Assembly (NCBI GenBank): GCA_947311845.1 | Contig: CAMZMU010000081.1 | Span: 4,657,473-4,721,472, forward strand | Length of the DNA: 64,000 nt | Direction of reading: 5' to 3' | DNA from: Poa pratensis | Taxonomy: Eukaryota > Streptophyta > Magnoliopsida > Poales > Poaceae | Shown: positions 1 through 10,969 of the stretch, piece by piece | Position numbering within the stretch: the stretch's first letter is position 1 | How the letters are laid out: each line of letters starts with the position of its first letter | Program-made: the position numbers and the translations under genes | The notes under the pieces: generated by a model | What the model was told of the DNA's origin: nothing | Database searches by the model: none | What the model saw: only the letters and a program-made list of their open reading frames with translations

Positions 1-701
1 AGCATTATCTCGGATAATGGCACAAACTTTGCTGTGGAAGCCTTTGCTCGGTTCTGTGCTGAAAGCAGAATCCGGCTTGACATTGCATCGGTGGCGCATC
101 CGGAGTCCAATGGGCAGGTGGAAAGAGCAAATGCATTGGTGCTATCCGCATCAAAGCTCGGTTGATGGAACCACTTATGCGAACTCCGGGTTGTTGGATA
201 GAGGAGATACCAGCAGTACTGTGGGGACTTAGGACCACACCGAATCGATCAACCGGCTATACGCCATTTTTTCTGGTCTATGGAGCAGAAGCGGTCCTGC
301 CGACCGACATACAGTATGACTCGACAAGAGTTACTCTGTACATAGAAACCGAGGCAAAAGAAGCCCGAGAGGATGATGTCGATTTGCTCGAAGAAGCGCG
401 AGAGCTGGCCTTATCTCGGTCAGCAATATATCAGCAAGATCTCCGCCGCTATCATAGCCGGAAGATAAAACCTCGGGTTTTTCGAGAAGGAGATTTGGTG
501 GTTAGGCTGGTGCAGTGCAAAGCCAGCATGCACAAGCTATCACCTCCATGGGAGGGACCGTTCATTGTGAGCAAGGCTCTGCACAATGATGCATATTATC
601 TTATAGATGCACAGGTAGCAATGAAGAACAAGATGGACAAATCCGGAGAGGAAACCAAACGACCCCGGAATGTAGCTCTACTCCGTCCCTTCTACTCTTA
701 A
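1..701 (+). pseudogene. Integrase C-terminal part of pol (element A), frameshifted
   Basis: The reading begins inside the integrase catalytic core (rve family). The second catalytic Asp lies in a SDNGTNF motif near base 18 and the catalytic Glu in HPESNGQVE near base 120. About one base is lost near 145-150, which moves the frame; the open frame then continues (162-701) through the core end (GLRTTPNRSTGYTPFF) and the C-terminal DNA-binding region (HKLSPPWEGPF) to a stop at 701. Aligned with element B it keeps the last 11 residues (ending RPFYS) that element B has lost to an indel. Upstream parts of pol (RT, RNase H) are outside the window. The frameshift makes this copy non-functional for integrase unless it is a sequencing error. 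Confidence 0.9.
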
Positions 702-1295
702 GGGCGCAATGTATGTATCTCGGTTTCCTTTGAATGAAATGTTGGCACTCCGAAAAGAAACTCGGGGACTGCCTTTGTCTATATGCTTGTGTTTTATCTA
801 TGTTTTATCTGTGTTGTCCCTATGCCGAATGGTTTTAAACCTTGTCTCAAAGTTCAAGTAATGTATGCTATCTTGTTGTGATCTTGTGACTCGACTGACG
901 AACGCCAAAATGGCAGTCAAGAGCAGAGGTTATGGAATATAGTAAACATGAAAACAGACTCGGGGACTCGGTCCAAAAATGATTCGGTATATGTTGTTTA
1001 CTAACCCGGTTTTTTCATTCCTTATCTTTGTGTCGGATGACTCTAAACCTTACCTCAAAATTTACAAGTATTGTATGCTATAATTTTGATCTTGTGACTC
1101 GACTGTCGAACGCCAAAATGGTAGACAAGAGCAGAGATTACTAAGTATAGTAAACAAGAAAGTAAACTCGGGGACTTGGTGCAAAGTGATCCGGCATTGA
1201 GCCGGTCTCGTTGAAGCTAGCATGATAAAGTAGCACTGATAAGAATTTAAAGAGTATATTTACATCTGCACCCGGCATTCCGGGGATTTAATGGT
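702..1295 (+). other. Post-pol spacer of element A with PPT-like decamers
   Basis: Non-coding stretch between the pol stop and the 3' end of the antisense gene. It contains two related blocks (about 880-970 and 1090-1180), each with 'cttgtgactcgactg', 'agagcag' and a CTCGGGGACT decamer. Decamers are at 761, 959 and 1167. The matching region of element B is 49976-50599 and has the same arrangement. No ORF of interest. Confidence 0.7.
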
Positions 1296-2394
1296 TCAGC
1301 TTATGATAAGTTCAGGCAGCTGCCTCGGAGGAGCTCGGAGCAATAGAAGCAGTGCGAGTTTCAGGAGATATCTCGGTCGTAGGCTCGACCGAGGTGTCGG
1401 TTGCCGGCTTCTCAGAAGTGTCGGTCGCGGTCGGCTTAGCAGTGTTGGCTGCTCTGGCAGTGCAGTGTCGGCTGCTTCGGCAGTAGCAGTGTCGGTTGCT
1501 CCGGCAGTGGCAGTGTCGGGAGCTTCGACCTCGATCTCCTCATCGACGTCATCTTCCTCGTCATCACCCTCTTCATCATCCTCGTCATCTTCTTCATCCT
1601 CCGAGTAGGCTGGGCCAGGAAGGAAATTTCGAGTGGGAGCGTAGCTGGCCATGAAGGAGGCTGCCTCCTTGCGGCTCTCGATCAGTGTCGGATCTGAAGT
1701 CCATTTTGAGCCTTGGCGCAGGGACCGCACGGCATCAAGGTTGATTGACTCGTACCAAGAGAGCACGAAGGTCAGAGCTTGATCTGCACCGACACGGGCT
1801 GAGGAGGATCTCCACTCTCGGAGCCTTGTCTCGGCAGCCAGCAGGCACTTGGATAACTCGGAGATAGAAGCTGGAGTCGCAGAGTTTGGCCATAGAACCC
1901 GGTAAACCCGGATCCCAGCGTCGAGGAGGTCGGTGCCAATGCACTTCAGAGGGATATGCGAGCAGATATTTAATGTCGGTACAAGCAATGGAAACAAAAA
2001 GAAAGGATAAAGGAAACTTACTGTCCATCTCGTGGTTGATCCGGGTGAGCTCGACCAGCCAGATGTCACATTTAGCCTTGAGGGCATCCAGTTCTTGTTG
2101 TGCCGAGGTAGCGCGGACCTCGGTCTGATCAAGGAGCTCCTTCTGCTTCTGAGCGTCCTCTTCTCGCTGTTTCTTCTCCACAGCAGCAGCTTTCTCTGTC
2201 TCGGCTTTCTGGTTCTGAACCTCTTCAAGCTCCTTCTGGAGCCGAGACACTTCATCTTTCTCCTTTTTAAGCGCAGCGTTGTGCGCGTCGTCGCGTTTCT
2301 TAATCACCTCCTGCAGCTGCTTGTGGGAATTCCGGAGTTTCCTGTGCTCCAAGAGCAGCTTCTTGAACACCTCAGTCCGGGTGTTGGTGCAATC

Positions 2395-2706
2395 CTGAAA
2401 AGAGAAAAAATGTCGGAAAAGTGTGAGATCTCACGCCAGGTAAGCTTGACATGAGTCTCGGGGACTGCATGTCGGAAATTTGTGAAGATTCATGCCGAGC
2501 TCGGGGACTGCATGTCGGAAATTTGTGAAGATTCATGCCGAGTAAACTCGACATGAATCTCGGGACTGCATGTCGGAAATTTGTGAAGATTCATGCCGAG
2601 TAAACTCGACATGAATCTCGGGGACTGGATATCGAAGTTTTCGAGGTGGACTGGATGTTGAATTTTTTGGGAAGATTCACGCCGAGTAGAGTTAAGGAAG
2701 GTTTAC
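2395..2706 (-). repeat. Intron of the antisense gene with tandem repeats
   Basis: This intron (between coding exons 3 and 4) contains three tandem units starting at 2468, 2511 and 2569 (43 and 58 bp). Each has 'catgtcggaaatttgtgaag' and a (T)CTCGGGGACTG motif; two also have 'gagtaaactcgacatgaatct', which contains a short inverted repeat. Confidence 0.85.
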
Positions 2707-3079
2707 CTCGGTGATCTTGCTGGCATTGAGAACGGCAACCTGCAGCGCATGAATGGACTGTGCGACGTGGCTTGGGCCAACCAGGTTAGGGGAGGAAACC
2801 TCGCTGGTGTCAGCGGCATTCCAATCCATGCTATAGTGCCCCACTGAACCGAGGCTGTTGCCGCTTTGGGTTCGCAGCTGAGGAATCTCCGAGATAGCTG
2901 TGCCGGCTTTGGAGACTCTGGCAACTATTTGCTGGTAGCTTGAGGAGTGGGTTGGAGTCACCACCAGTTGCTTATCCGGAATAAGCGGCAATTTTCTGGT
3001 GGCCAATTGGCTCGGCACCGGATTTGGCACTGTGCCTGCCTTTTGGGATGCCGGTATGGGATATGTCGGTGGTGGCGAT

Positions 3080-3184
3080 GGCTGCTGCTGCTGTGGTTGT
3101 TGCTGTTGTTGCTGCTGCTGTTGCTGCTGATCTTGCTGCTGGGGTTGTTGCTGTTGTTGCTGCTGCTGTTGCTGTTGTTGCTGA
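3080..3184 (-). repeat. CAG/CAA repeat encoding polyglutamine in the antisense gene
   Basis: On the plus strand this reads as CTG/TTG triplets; on the minus strand it encodes two Gln tracts of about 11-13 residues each plus shorter ones, separated by Pro and Asp. The matching exon of element B has only a short KQKQQQQQQ stretch, so the tract has expanded in this lineage. Confidence 0.85.
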
Positions 3185-5348
3185 TCCGGCACATTCGGAG
3201 TGTCGGTTCGCTCCGGCGCGGAGTCCTTGTGGCCGGAGCCGAGATCAGCATCTCGGTCAGGGGCCGAGATATCGGTGTTAACCGAGTCCATGACCTCGGT
3301 TTCTGGGGCGTCTTGGTCTCCTCCAAGTGCGGCATCAGGAGCCGGCAGCAATATGACGGATGGGGTGATATGTACCCCGGAGTCAGTTGACCGAGGTACC
3401 GTTGGCGGTGGAATAGGTGAGCGCATAGAAGATGCACTCTGGTTAATTTCAAGGGCGGCACTGCGTTAAGCAAGAAAAAGTGTTATTTCGGGGAAAGATT
3501 ATCCCGGGAAAAGGAAGAAAGGGAAACGAGCGTATGTCGGCAAAGAGTATCTTACCCTTGAGTAACTGGCGGTGTCCTCTTGGCCCGTGTCGGCCTAACC
3601 GCTGCTTTCTTCTGCCGCTTCGCTTTAGGCGCGGCTGGATCTGAAGATGTGGAGATCCCGGTATTCGAGGTACCGGTTTCGGCACGCTTGCGAGATCCGC
3701 CTTGTTTGCCCGTAGTGGCAGGGCGCGTACTCGGAGCAGGGCCGCCCGGGTTAGCTGATGCCGAGGACAGTGGGTGAGTAAAGGCGATAGGACGAGCATC
3801 AAGTACCTCTAACATTTCGCAATCATCGTCGTCTGACCAATCTCGGATTGAGGCTCGGGCTCGAGGCTTACCCGAGGTAGGGGCGCCAGCAGCCGGAATC
3901 GGCATGTGATCCTCATCGTCCGGGTCATCAACCTCGGTGACGGCCGGGGCAGGTATATCTTTGGCCCATTTGGCGGAGGGATCCGCTCCATCTTCAGTCC
4001 TTTGCCGAGTAAACCTCTGCAAGTCAGAAGCAGTAGAGCCGGGTTATTTTAGAAGCCAAGTATGGAGCCGACATAAGAATTATCTCGGCAGGAAAAAGTA
4101 TGTCGGTATAAATTACAGGTTACTTACTTGCTCCGGAAGCCGAGTTCTATCATGAGGTTTCATACCCCATTCCCATTCCTCTGTCATCGTCGGTCGGGCA
4201 ATTGCCTTGACGCGTCTTCTAACCTTGGGTTTGGTCAGCTCGTGGGTGCTGGTCCGAGTTGGATCGTACTGGCCACTCATGTGGCAAATCTTGTGAACCC
4301 GGGCTTGGAGGGGGAGACTCGGCGGCTGATAAAGGTCCTCAAGAGATCATCGCCCGTTATACCTCCCTCCACAAGCTGGTTGATGATCTGGTGAATTTGA
4401 TTGATCTCGAGGTTCGTCTCCTTCGGGTTGAATGACCAGTTAAACTGCTCCGTGGGGGCACCGAGACTGAATGTCGGCAGGTTCAGAAGATCAACATGGT
4501 CCGGGCTCTTCACGTAGAAGAACGTGCGCTGCCACTTCCGGCATGACTCCAGGCCTTGAACCCGAGGAAAGATGGAGGCTTTCCGAGGTATAATTGTGGC
4601 AGCGCCGCAAGGAGTCATTTCTTTGGGGAGGGTCTTATCCGGATTTGGGACACTCTGCTTCCGGAGTTGGAAGTACTTGGCCCAAAGCTCAACGGTGGGC
4701 CAGAGTCCGAGGTATCCCTCGGAGAAAGAGACGCACGCCGAGAGAGTGGTGATGGCGTTCGCTGGGAGATGGTGGGGTTGAAGATGAAACTTGTTGAGGA
4801 AAGCCCGGAAGAATGAGCTCGCCGGGAGTCCGAAGCCACGCTCGAAGTGCGCGACGAAGACCACGCGTTCGTTGGCTTGCAGATCCAGCTCGGCCTCTGT
4901 GCCGGGAATCCGGCATATCACTTGTGCCGGGATTCGCTTGGTCCGGACCAGCCAATCTATCTCGGCTTGGGAGACATCCGAGCCTTCCCATCCGGCGCGC
5001 TCGCTTTCCTCGGCGGGAATGTCGGCAGGCTCCGGAGTATAGCTAGCCGATATCTCGGCGATGCGGCGAGGAAGTGAGAATCTGGTGCCCGTGCTGGCGG
5101 CGGAATCTGCAAAAAAGGGCACAAGTTCACCGACTGTGAGCATCTCACAGTGTTTGCGCGGTGGAGGAAAAGAAGCAAGCAAGAGAAACAAAAATCTACG
5201 GAGAGAAACAAGAATCTATAAGCAAGAAGCTAACAAGAAGATCTACGGAGAAGATCTAAAATATACGGAAAAGATCTAAAGAAGATCTGAGGGGGAACTA
5301 ATGAAGAACTAGGCGCTAGCCGCGGAAGTGCTGCGGTGCAGAACTCAC

Positions 5349-5549
5349 CGGAGTTGCGGCGGCGATGCAAGGCGAAGAGCGCAGGGCGTGCCGGCGAAGA
5401 GCTTGGCTCGGCGGAGGCGTGAGGAACTCCGGTGGGCGGTGGCTCGCGAGGTCCGGCGTCGTGCGGTGGCGGCGATGGCGCAGAGGAGCGAGAGAGGAAG
5501 GAGAGCGGGGAAGAAGAAGAAGTGGGATGCTCCGCTCCCCTATTTATGG
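5349..5549 (-). promoter_or_regulatory. Putative promoter and 5'UTR exon of the antisense gene (element A)
   Basis: On the minus strand a TATA-like CCATAAATAG (5540-5549) lies upstream of a GC-rich leader without ATG that ends at a strong donor, CCG|GTGAGTTC (donor bases 5348-5341). This suggests a 5'UTR exon followed by an intron before the first coding exon. Element B has the same layout with a better TATA box. Inferred from sequence only. Confidence 0.5.
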
Positions 5550-5891
5550 GCGTGGGGTGTGTACGGTTAGCAATATTACCGCGCACGTTCCCCGTAACCG
5601 CCGCGCGGATTAACCGCGCACGATCTGCGCGGTTGCGGTAATCGCGGCCGCACGATCGGCCGCACGGTGGGCCGCAAAGTGGCAACCGCCTGTGGCGCGG
5701 TTAGTGGCGCAGTTAATGGCGCGAAAATCGAGGAGCCGCGCTGCGGTCAAAGCACTCAAGTGCCCAGATGACGTGACAACTCGTGGGCGGCGTGTGCAGT
5801 GGCATGTCTGTCCACGCGCGGGAACCGAGGCGACGCACAGCGTTTCCTTGCCACGTGCTATGGCCAAATCTTGGAAGAGATCGTGGGAATC

Positions 5892-6189
5892 TTCTTGTGT
5901 CGGAGAAACCGGCATAAGGGCAGATGTCGAAAGCAGTTGGAGGTTTTATCCTGATGTTTGAGGTGGACCGACATGATTATGTCGGATAATTGGTTTAAGT
6001 TGAGTTGGTTGTGAAAGCTTGACATGGTCCTTCACCTGAGTTCTTGTGTCGGAGAAACCGACACAGGAGCGGATGTCGGAAGGAGTTGGAGATTGGATGC
6101 TTGTTGATTTGACTTGGTCCGACATAGTTATGTCGGATACTTTGGTCAAGTTGGTTTGGTTTTGTAAACCTGGTGTGGCCCTTCATCCG
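5892..6189 (+). repeat. 149-bp imperfect tandem duplication in element A
   Basis: Two direct copies, 5892-6040 and 6041-6189, both starting ttcttgtgtcggagaaaccg and both containing a palindromic ccgacat...atgtcgg. They lie between the antisense promoter and the 3' LTR. Confidence 0.85.
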
Positions 6190-6210
6190 AGGCTGCAGGA
6201 CCGCACCAGC

Positions 6211-6222
6211 TTCGGGGACTAA
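6211..6222 (+). promoter_or_regulatory. Polypurine-tract-like site before the 3' LTR of element A
   Basis: TTCGGGGACTAA directly precedes the LTR TG. The same context (CAGCTTCGGGGACTA) precedes the 3' LTR of element B, so it probably serves as the plus-strand primer site. It is unusually short and not purely purine. Confidence 0.6.
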
Positions 6223-7145
6223 TGTCGGGGGCTACCCCCGGGTAGGGTCATGATATGGTATAAGCTGTGTCCAAGTCTGGACCGAGGTACAAAGAACCGA
6301 CATACGAGGGCCTAGAGAAGGCCGAGTTATGATGTTGGCGGGAACCGACGTATACTCACCGAGTTATACTGACCGAGATGTGGATCCGAGATAGGGGATC
6401 CGAGACATGCTGACCGACATATATATGTCGGTATCCTGTATGTTTTCTTATGTGCAGGGGAGGCTTTTCAGGAAAGGGAATCCGGCATATCCATGCCGGG
6501 TTATAGAGAGGAGGCACCTTATGTCGGACCGAGGTCAGCGCTGCTGTCACATCCCGTCTGACACGGGAGCGTGGCGTGCAGTATGGTGCATGTCTGAGGT
6601 GACCGGGCTTACCTCTGCTGACCAAGGACGCGCGTGGGAGCAGGAGAAGGACGCCGCTGACCTCGGCGGTACGTGGGAGCAGAGACATGGGACAGGGCAT
6701 GGGCAAGCCACGTCCTGTCCACTGTGCAGGGTACAATCATGACGTGCAGGCATGCGCGTCTGCAGTGCCGGTACGGCGAGGTGACCGTTGCTTGTGCTGG
6801 GGTATAAATAGCCCCTCACCCCCTCCTGCGTGAGGGACGGCCAGAGGCAACGCCCAGAGAGAGACATTGCCCCCCTTAGCTTCATCTTCTTCCTTAGAGC
6901 TCAGTGCCATAGCTGCAAAGATACAGCTCAAGGAGCACCATTATATTTGTGAGATACCGAGATATAGAGACAGGCAGGAGTAGGGGTTTTACCTCCTCAC
7001 GAGGGCCCTGAACCTGGGTAGATCGAGGTGTGCTTTGTGTCTTCCGTGTGCGCTCCTTAGCGCGCTAGCCCTCCCCGGTTCCACCAGCGTCCATCGACCC
7101 CAACATAAGCCATCCCATGGCATCTGCCGTGATACCACCACGACA
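6223..7145 (+). repeat. 3' LTR of element A (923 bp)
   Basis: Begins TGTCGGGGGCTACCCCCG and ends GTGATACCACCACGACA. The first bases form a G5/C5 hairpin. A TATA box (TATAAATA, 6803-6810) marks the promoter. The last 28 bp contain an ATG followed by codons for ASAV-PPR, the same gag N-terminus that overlaps the LTR end in element B. Confidence 0.93.
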
Positions 7146-9160
7146 CGTGCGGCCTCTCCTTGTCTGCACACTCCGCATCAGCCAACACTTCCTTCGAGCG
7201 TGTCGCCCCCTCAGTGGTTCGCACCCCGGATAGGTTACAGACCCCAGTTGCCGTTGCAGCGATGCTACCCGAACGCGCAGACCCAGCTGCCTCGGGATCC
7301 GCTGCCACAGCCAAAGCTGTTGTGTCGGCTTGCTTTGGTGTAGAGTCCTTCTGATGAGAGTGGAAGCCCATTGGTCGTTCCAGTCTTTTGGCCCCACAAG
7401 CCTGCAAGCCTTTCCTCCTCGCAATCCTACCGTCCAACATCGGCAGCCTCCAATCCGACGGTCCAGCCTGATCCCGGCCGGCTAGGGTTCCAACGTCGCC
7501 CTGCCGCCGGCCAACACCGCCGCCAGCACCCTGCCCCTCGTGCGACACGAAAGCACCTCTACTATCAGGGATCCCAGCCCTCCAAGGCCTATCGATCGAC
7601 GTCCAGTAGCCTTTGCCGTCATGCACAAGGTCGCCCTCCTCCGGCAACCCATCACTATCACTTTCCGGCGATCCACGCAAACAGAACCCCGGCTCCTCCA
7701 GGACAACAAATTCCTCCACCCTCTCAATGTGGGTGAGAACACGGTATTGTAGCAACCCCAGCTCTTTGATCTTGTCAACCGGCGGCGGGAACGGGATGCC
7801 CGGCGTCGGCTCCGGCACCCAGAGTAAGCTCAACGGTGGAATCGCCTCCGGATCAGTCGTCCAAGCATCTGCCCTGAACGTGCCAAGATCAGACCTGTCC
7901 GTCGTCTCCTGTGCCACCGCTTCAATGGATCCCGACGTTCCCAAGAGACTCTGCACCGTGTCAGTCTCAAACGCGTGCGGCGGGATGCCTTCCACCGCCA
8001 GCTGCACCTTCGACCTCATCACAACCTGGCGCGCCTGAGCCTACCGCGTCCATTGACGGAAGTACAGCTTGAAGCCGCCGTGCTCCAGAAACGGTCTTTC
8101 CACCATACTGCGCCGGTGCTCCTCAGAGCTGAACACGATCAGAAAATCTTCCGGCTTGAACACGTGCACGAGAAAGATCCTCTAGGCACATCTGTATGTG
8201 CAACGATCGCCGTGCTCCATGTCCTCCATCTGTGCCGTGCGGCGGATGATGCACACCGGCGGCGGCGCCAACTCCTGAGCGAACTCCTCCCTTGCCACAC
8301 CTTGCTCCGTCACCGGCTCGCCCGCACGCGGGCGGCTGCCCCGGAACGTGCGGCACCCATGCCGTCCTTGAAGGACCTGGTTGTGCAGCAGGCGTCCGCT
8401 GGCCCGGCGCGCCAGGCTGACCAGCAGCAGGCGCACCCTGACCCCAGCCACCAGGCTGCACACACCTAGTCCTTCCCGCGGCGGCCTGCAGTCTTCTTGC
8501 CACCGCCTCCATGGCCTGCCTCCGAAGCTCGTCCTCCGACTCCGGGCTGCGGGGCCGCTTGCAACCACCCGAGCCATGCCCTTCTTCCCCACAGCGGATG
8601 CACACCTGTTTGTTGGTGCAGTCCCGCTTGTAGTTCCCCTTCTGAAGACACTTGAAACACTTCCCCGCCATGGTCGACGAGACCTGCCTCGCCGGCGACC
8701 TGCCAGCCGCCTGATCTCTCTGCATCTGCTTCCTGCGCCTCCACCTCGCCTTCCGTGACTGTTTCGGCTGTTGCCAAACCAGCCCTTCTTGCACCCTCCG
8801 ACCTGTCGCCGCCAGATCTGCCGCGTCGGTCAACGCCGTCTCCCTCCGACCCGAGCTCGCCTCCGAACCGCCTCCCGACTGCGCCTCCATGGAGGACGAG
8901 GACAGGGACTCAGAAGACATCCCAAGCCCCGACACCACCGGCCGCGCCGCAGACGACGCATCCGTGCTGGGCGGCGGTCCCTGACCGTGGCGCTCTCCCG
9001 CTGCGCCCGCCTTGAGACTCCCCGCTGAGCAGAGAAAGGTGGCCGTCGCCCCCGAAGCGGCAAGCGACGGGTGGGTGGACGCCGGGGCCGGGGTGGCCAC
9101 CGGCGACGGGGATGGGGGCGAGCGCGCTAACCTATCGCCTTCTATCTCATGGAAAATCAC
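7146..9160 (-). pseudogene. CCHC zinc-knuckle / DUF4283-like protein pseudogene
   Basis: Decayed gene on the minus strand. The N-terminal half (9160 downward) is Ser/Pro-rich, then has two zinc knuckles near 8680-8590 (CFKCLQKGNYKRDC and CIRCGEEGHGSGGC). After frame changes it continues near 8100-7950 with a region resembling the conserved core of plant nucleic-acid-binding proteins with DUF4283 plus zinc knuckles (FKLYFRQWTR, then LAVEGIPPHAFETDTV), and an acidic tail (YRVLTHIERVEEF). An in-frame TAG lies at 8041-8043. Such proteins resemble LINE ORF1/gag and are abundant in Triticeae; here it is probably an old retroelement-derived sequence. Element A's LTR ends exactly at its 3' side, so the element inserted into or beside it. 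Confidence 0.65.
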
Positions 9161-9299
9161 ACAATCAGACCTTCAAGCATGGGTTGTGGCAACTATGTGG
9201 ATGATCTCAAGAACGACAATAGTCGGCCCCTCCCTTGCATTGATTTCTCCTAAATACGCAGTGCAGATCCTGATTCCTGACCGAATATGCTAAATAACA

Positions 9300-10969
9300 T
9301 GTTTTTGCTGTAATAACCACACAATAATATGTTAAAGAGAAGAAAACCTTCACATTACCAGATGAAAAACATTTTCTTTTTCTTTCCCTGACACTTATTT
9401 TCCTTCAAATGCATGTGAACTGTATGATTTTGTAGTACTAGTACAACAAATGGTGCACAGATAATTTTAACATTAAATATATCAGTAGATCATCGCTCAT
9501 GACTATAATCATTAGAGGTGCAAATCAGTATTGTCAGCCTAAAACAAGATTTCTTGTTGTCTCAGTTATAAGTTATAAGTAGTATGAAAAACATAAAATC
9601 TCCAGAAATTTTGAGTTTTTTTTAACTAGAAATTTTGAGATTTAAGTTATACAAGGAAATAAAAGTCATATATTTATTCTTTTTTTTTGTTAGCTGGTGC
9701 ACTTTTCAAGATAGGAAAAGAGAGAAACCCAACAATTAACACAATTCATCGTGGCATGGTATCCAGCATTGCATAAGAGACACTAAATTGATATTTGCTA
9801 TCATGTACTGCAAATCTGTACAGAACTTCAAAGAATGCCATGAGCCCCAAAAGGCATAAGCTCCAGAACTCAATATAATTCTGATATCTAAATTGCTTTT
9901 GAAGCATGCTAGGGTCGAAAAAATTCTCAATAATCACAGTGTTGGTTCGGCTGAGGTAGACAAGAAAAGCTAGCGAAACAATCTTGACAATGTAACGACG
10001 AATTATTAAATACCAACTAAGGTGCCTTAAAAATATGCTTCATGCATGGAGCTTTTTGTTTACTACGGAGTATGTTACATTGAGATGGTGATCACTGATC
10101 AACACTGAAGGATTATCAAATAGAATGCTAATACAGCATTACCATAGGCAGCTGCAAAAAATTGCTTAGCGGGACTAAGATAGAAAGTCTAGCAACTCTC
10201 ATAGAGACGTGTGTATTCCAGTTACTTGAAAAATAAAAATATAAGAGGAAATGCCAAAATGTTAACAAACGAATATTGCTCCATAAATATTTGAAAATAC
10301 TCAATCTTGAGTTTTTAGCATCACGATCAATCTCTCTGAATTTTTGTCCTCTGAACTTCTTTTCATAAATTGAGTACCTTAAGAATATCATAACTGGACT
10401 AACTATTACAACCTAACACATGTTCTTGTCGTGAATTTGATGTTGTTAAGTACTTTATTACTTTAAAACATGGATGTGTATATATTTTAATACATCGTAA
10501 CAAAAGTATCTTAAGTCACAGTCTAAGGTTTTGTTGGATTCACAAATCACAAGTTATAGTTATATCGGCACAAGTATTTGTGATCAAAGCATAAATGAAA
10601 ATCTAATGCTCAATAGCTTATATAGCAGTTCCACACTGCCCAAGTAATTTGCATGCCCACCTAACTGGTGTCACAACAGTAGCATTTTCCACATGTATAA
10701 ATAACTGTTCTTAAGGATGGTTTGAACACGTAAGTAGAAGTAATTCAACAAGGCAAAGAGCTGTAAAGTTGGAAAAATTGAGCATTGGTTATACTGAAAG
10801 AAATATCGAAATGCCATAATTCAAAGGTAAGACAATCATACATCTAGACAATAATTTCAGGGCCTGCTTTAGAATTGAGAACATGATATATAAGATATGA
10901 CCAAATGATGAAAAAAGAGGACAATCTAACAATATGTGAGCCATACCTTCTAGCACGTATTTACAGCAT
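9300..10969. other. AT-rich intergenic DNA downstream of the PPR gene
   Basis: No ORF with recognisable similarity, no clear repeat boundaries. It probably includes the 3' UTR of the PPR gene near 10970. Confidence 0.5.

Larger units (their letters stand above)
1315..5191 (-). pseudogene. Antisense gene of element A (PF04195-like, 5 coding exons, broken)
   Basis: Gene opposite to gag-pol. Coding exons by splice sites and homology to element B: 5143 (or 5191)-4128, 4016-3556, 3460-2707, 2394-2022 and about 1958-1315; donors are GTAAGT, GTAAGA, GTAAAC and GTAAGT, and phases match those of element B. Exon 1 encodes the 'putative gypsy type transposon' domain (Transposase_28, PF04195) with HFERGFGLPASSFFRAFL and EGYLGLWP. 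Exon 3 carries a long Gln tract, exon 4 a charged coiled coil, exon 5 an acidic Glu/Asp stretch. A one-base loss near 4305 shifts the end of exon 1, and another indel near 1460 shifts the C-terminus, so the copy is not intact. The N-terminal part of exon 5 is shorter than in element B. Biochemical function is unknown; despite the Pfam name there is no evident transposase catalytic motif. Confidence 0.8.
1..7145 (+). mobile_element. Element A: Tat-lineage Ty3/gypsy retrotransposon, 3' part
   Basis: The element runs off the left edge of the window. Seen here are the end of pol (integrase), an untranslated spacer, a multi-exon gene on the opposite strand, a PPT-like junction and a complete 3' LTR (6223-7145, TGTCGG...CGACA). 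It is the same lineage as element B at 41995-56685: the integrase C-terminus, the antisense gene and the LTR ends are clearly alike, but the U3 sequence differs, so it is a different subfamily. The right boundary falls inside an older zinc-knuckle pseudogene. The target-site duplication cannot be tested because the 5' end is outside the window. Confidence 0.93.

Noticed and set aside
3024..3390. Plus-strand Leu/Val/Ala-rich ORFs resembling membrane proteins
   Set aside because: These are the reverse-frame shadows of the polyglutamine tract.
4277..5191. Reading the PF04195-like exon as a DNA-transposon transposase
   Set aside because: The Pfam label is historical; no DDE-type catalytic motif is seen and the gene sits inside an LTR retrotransposon in a conserved position.
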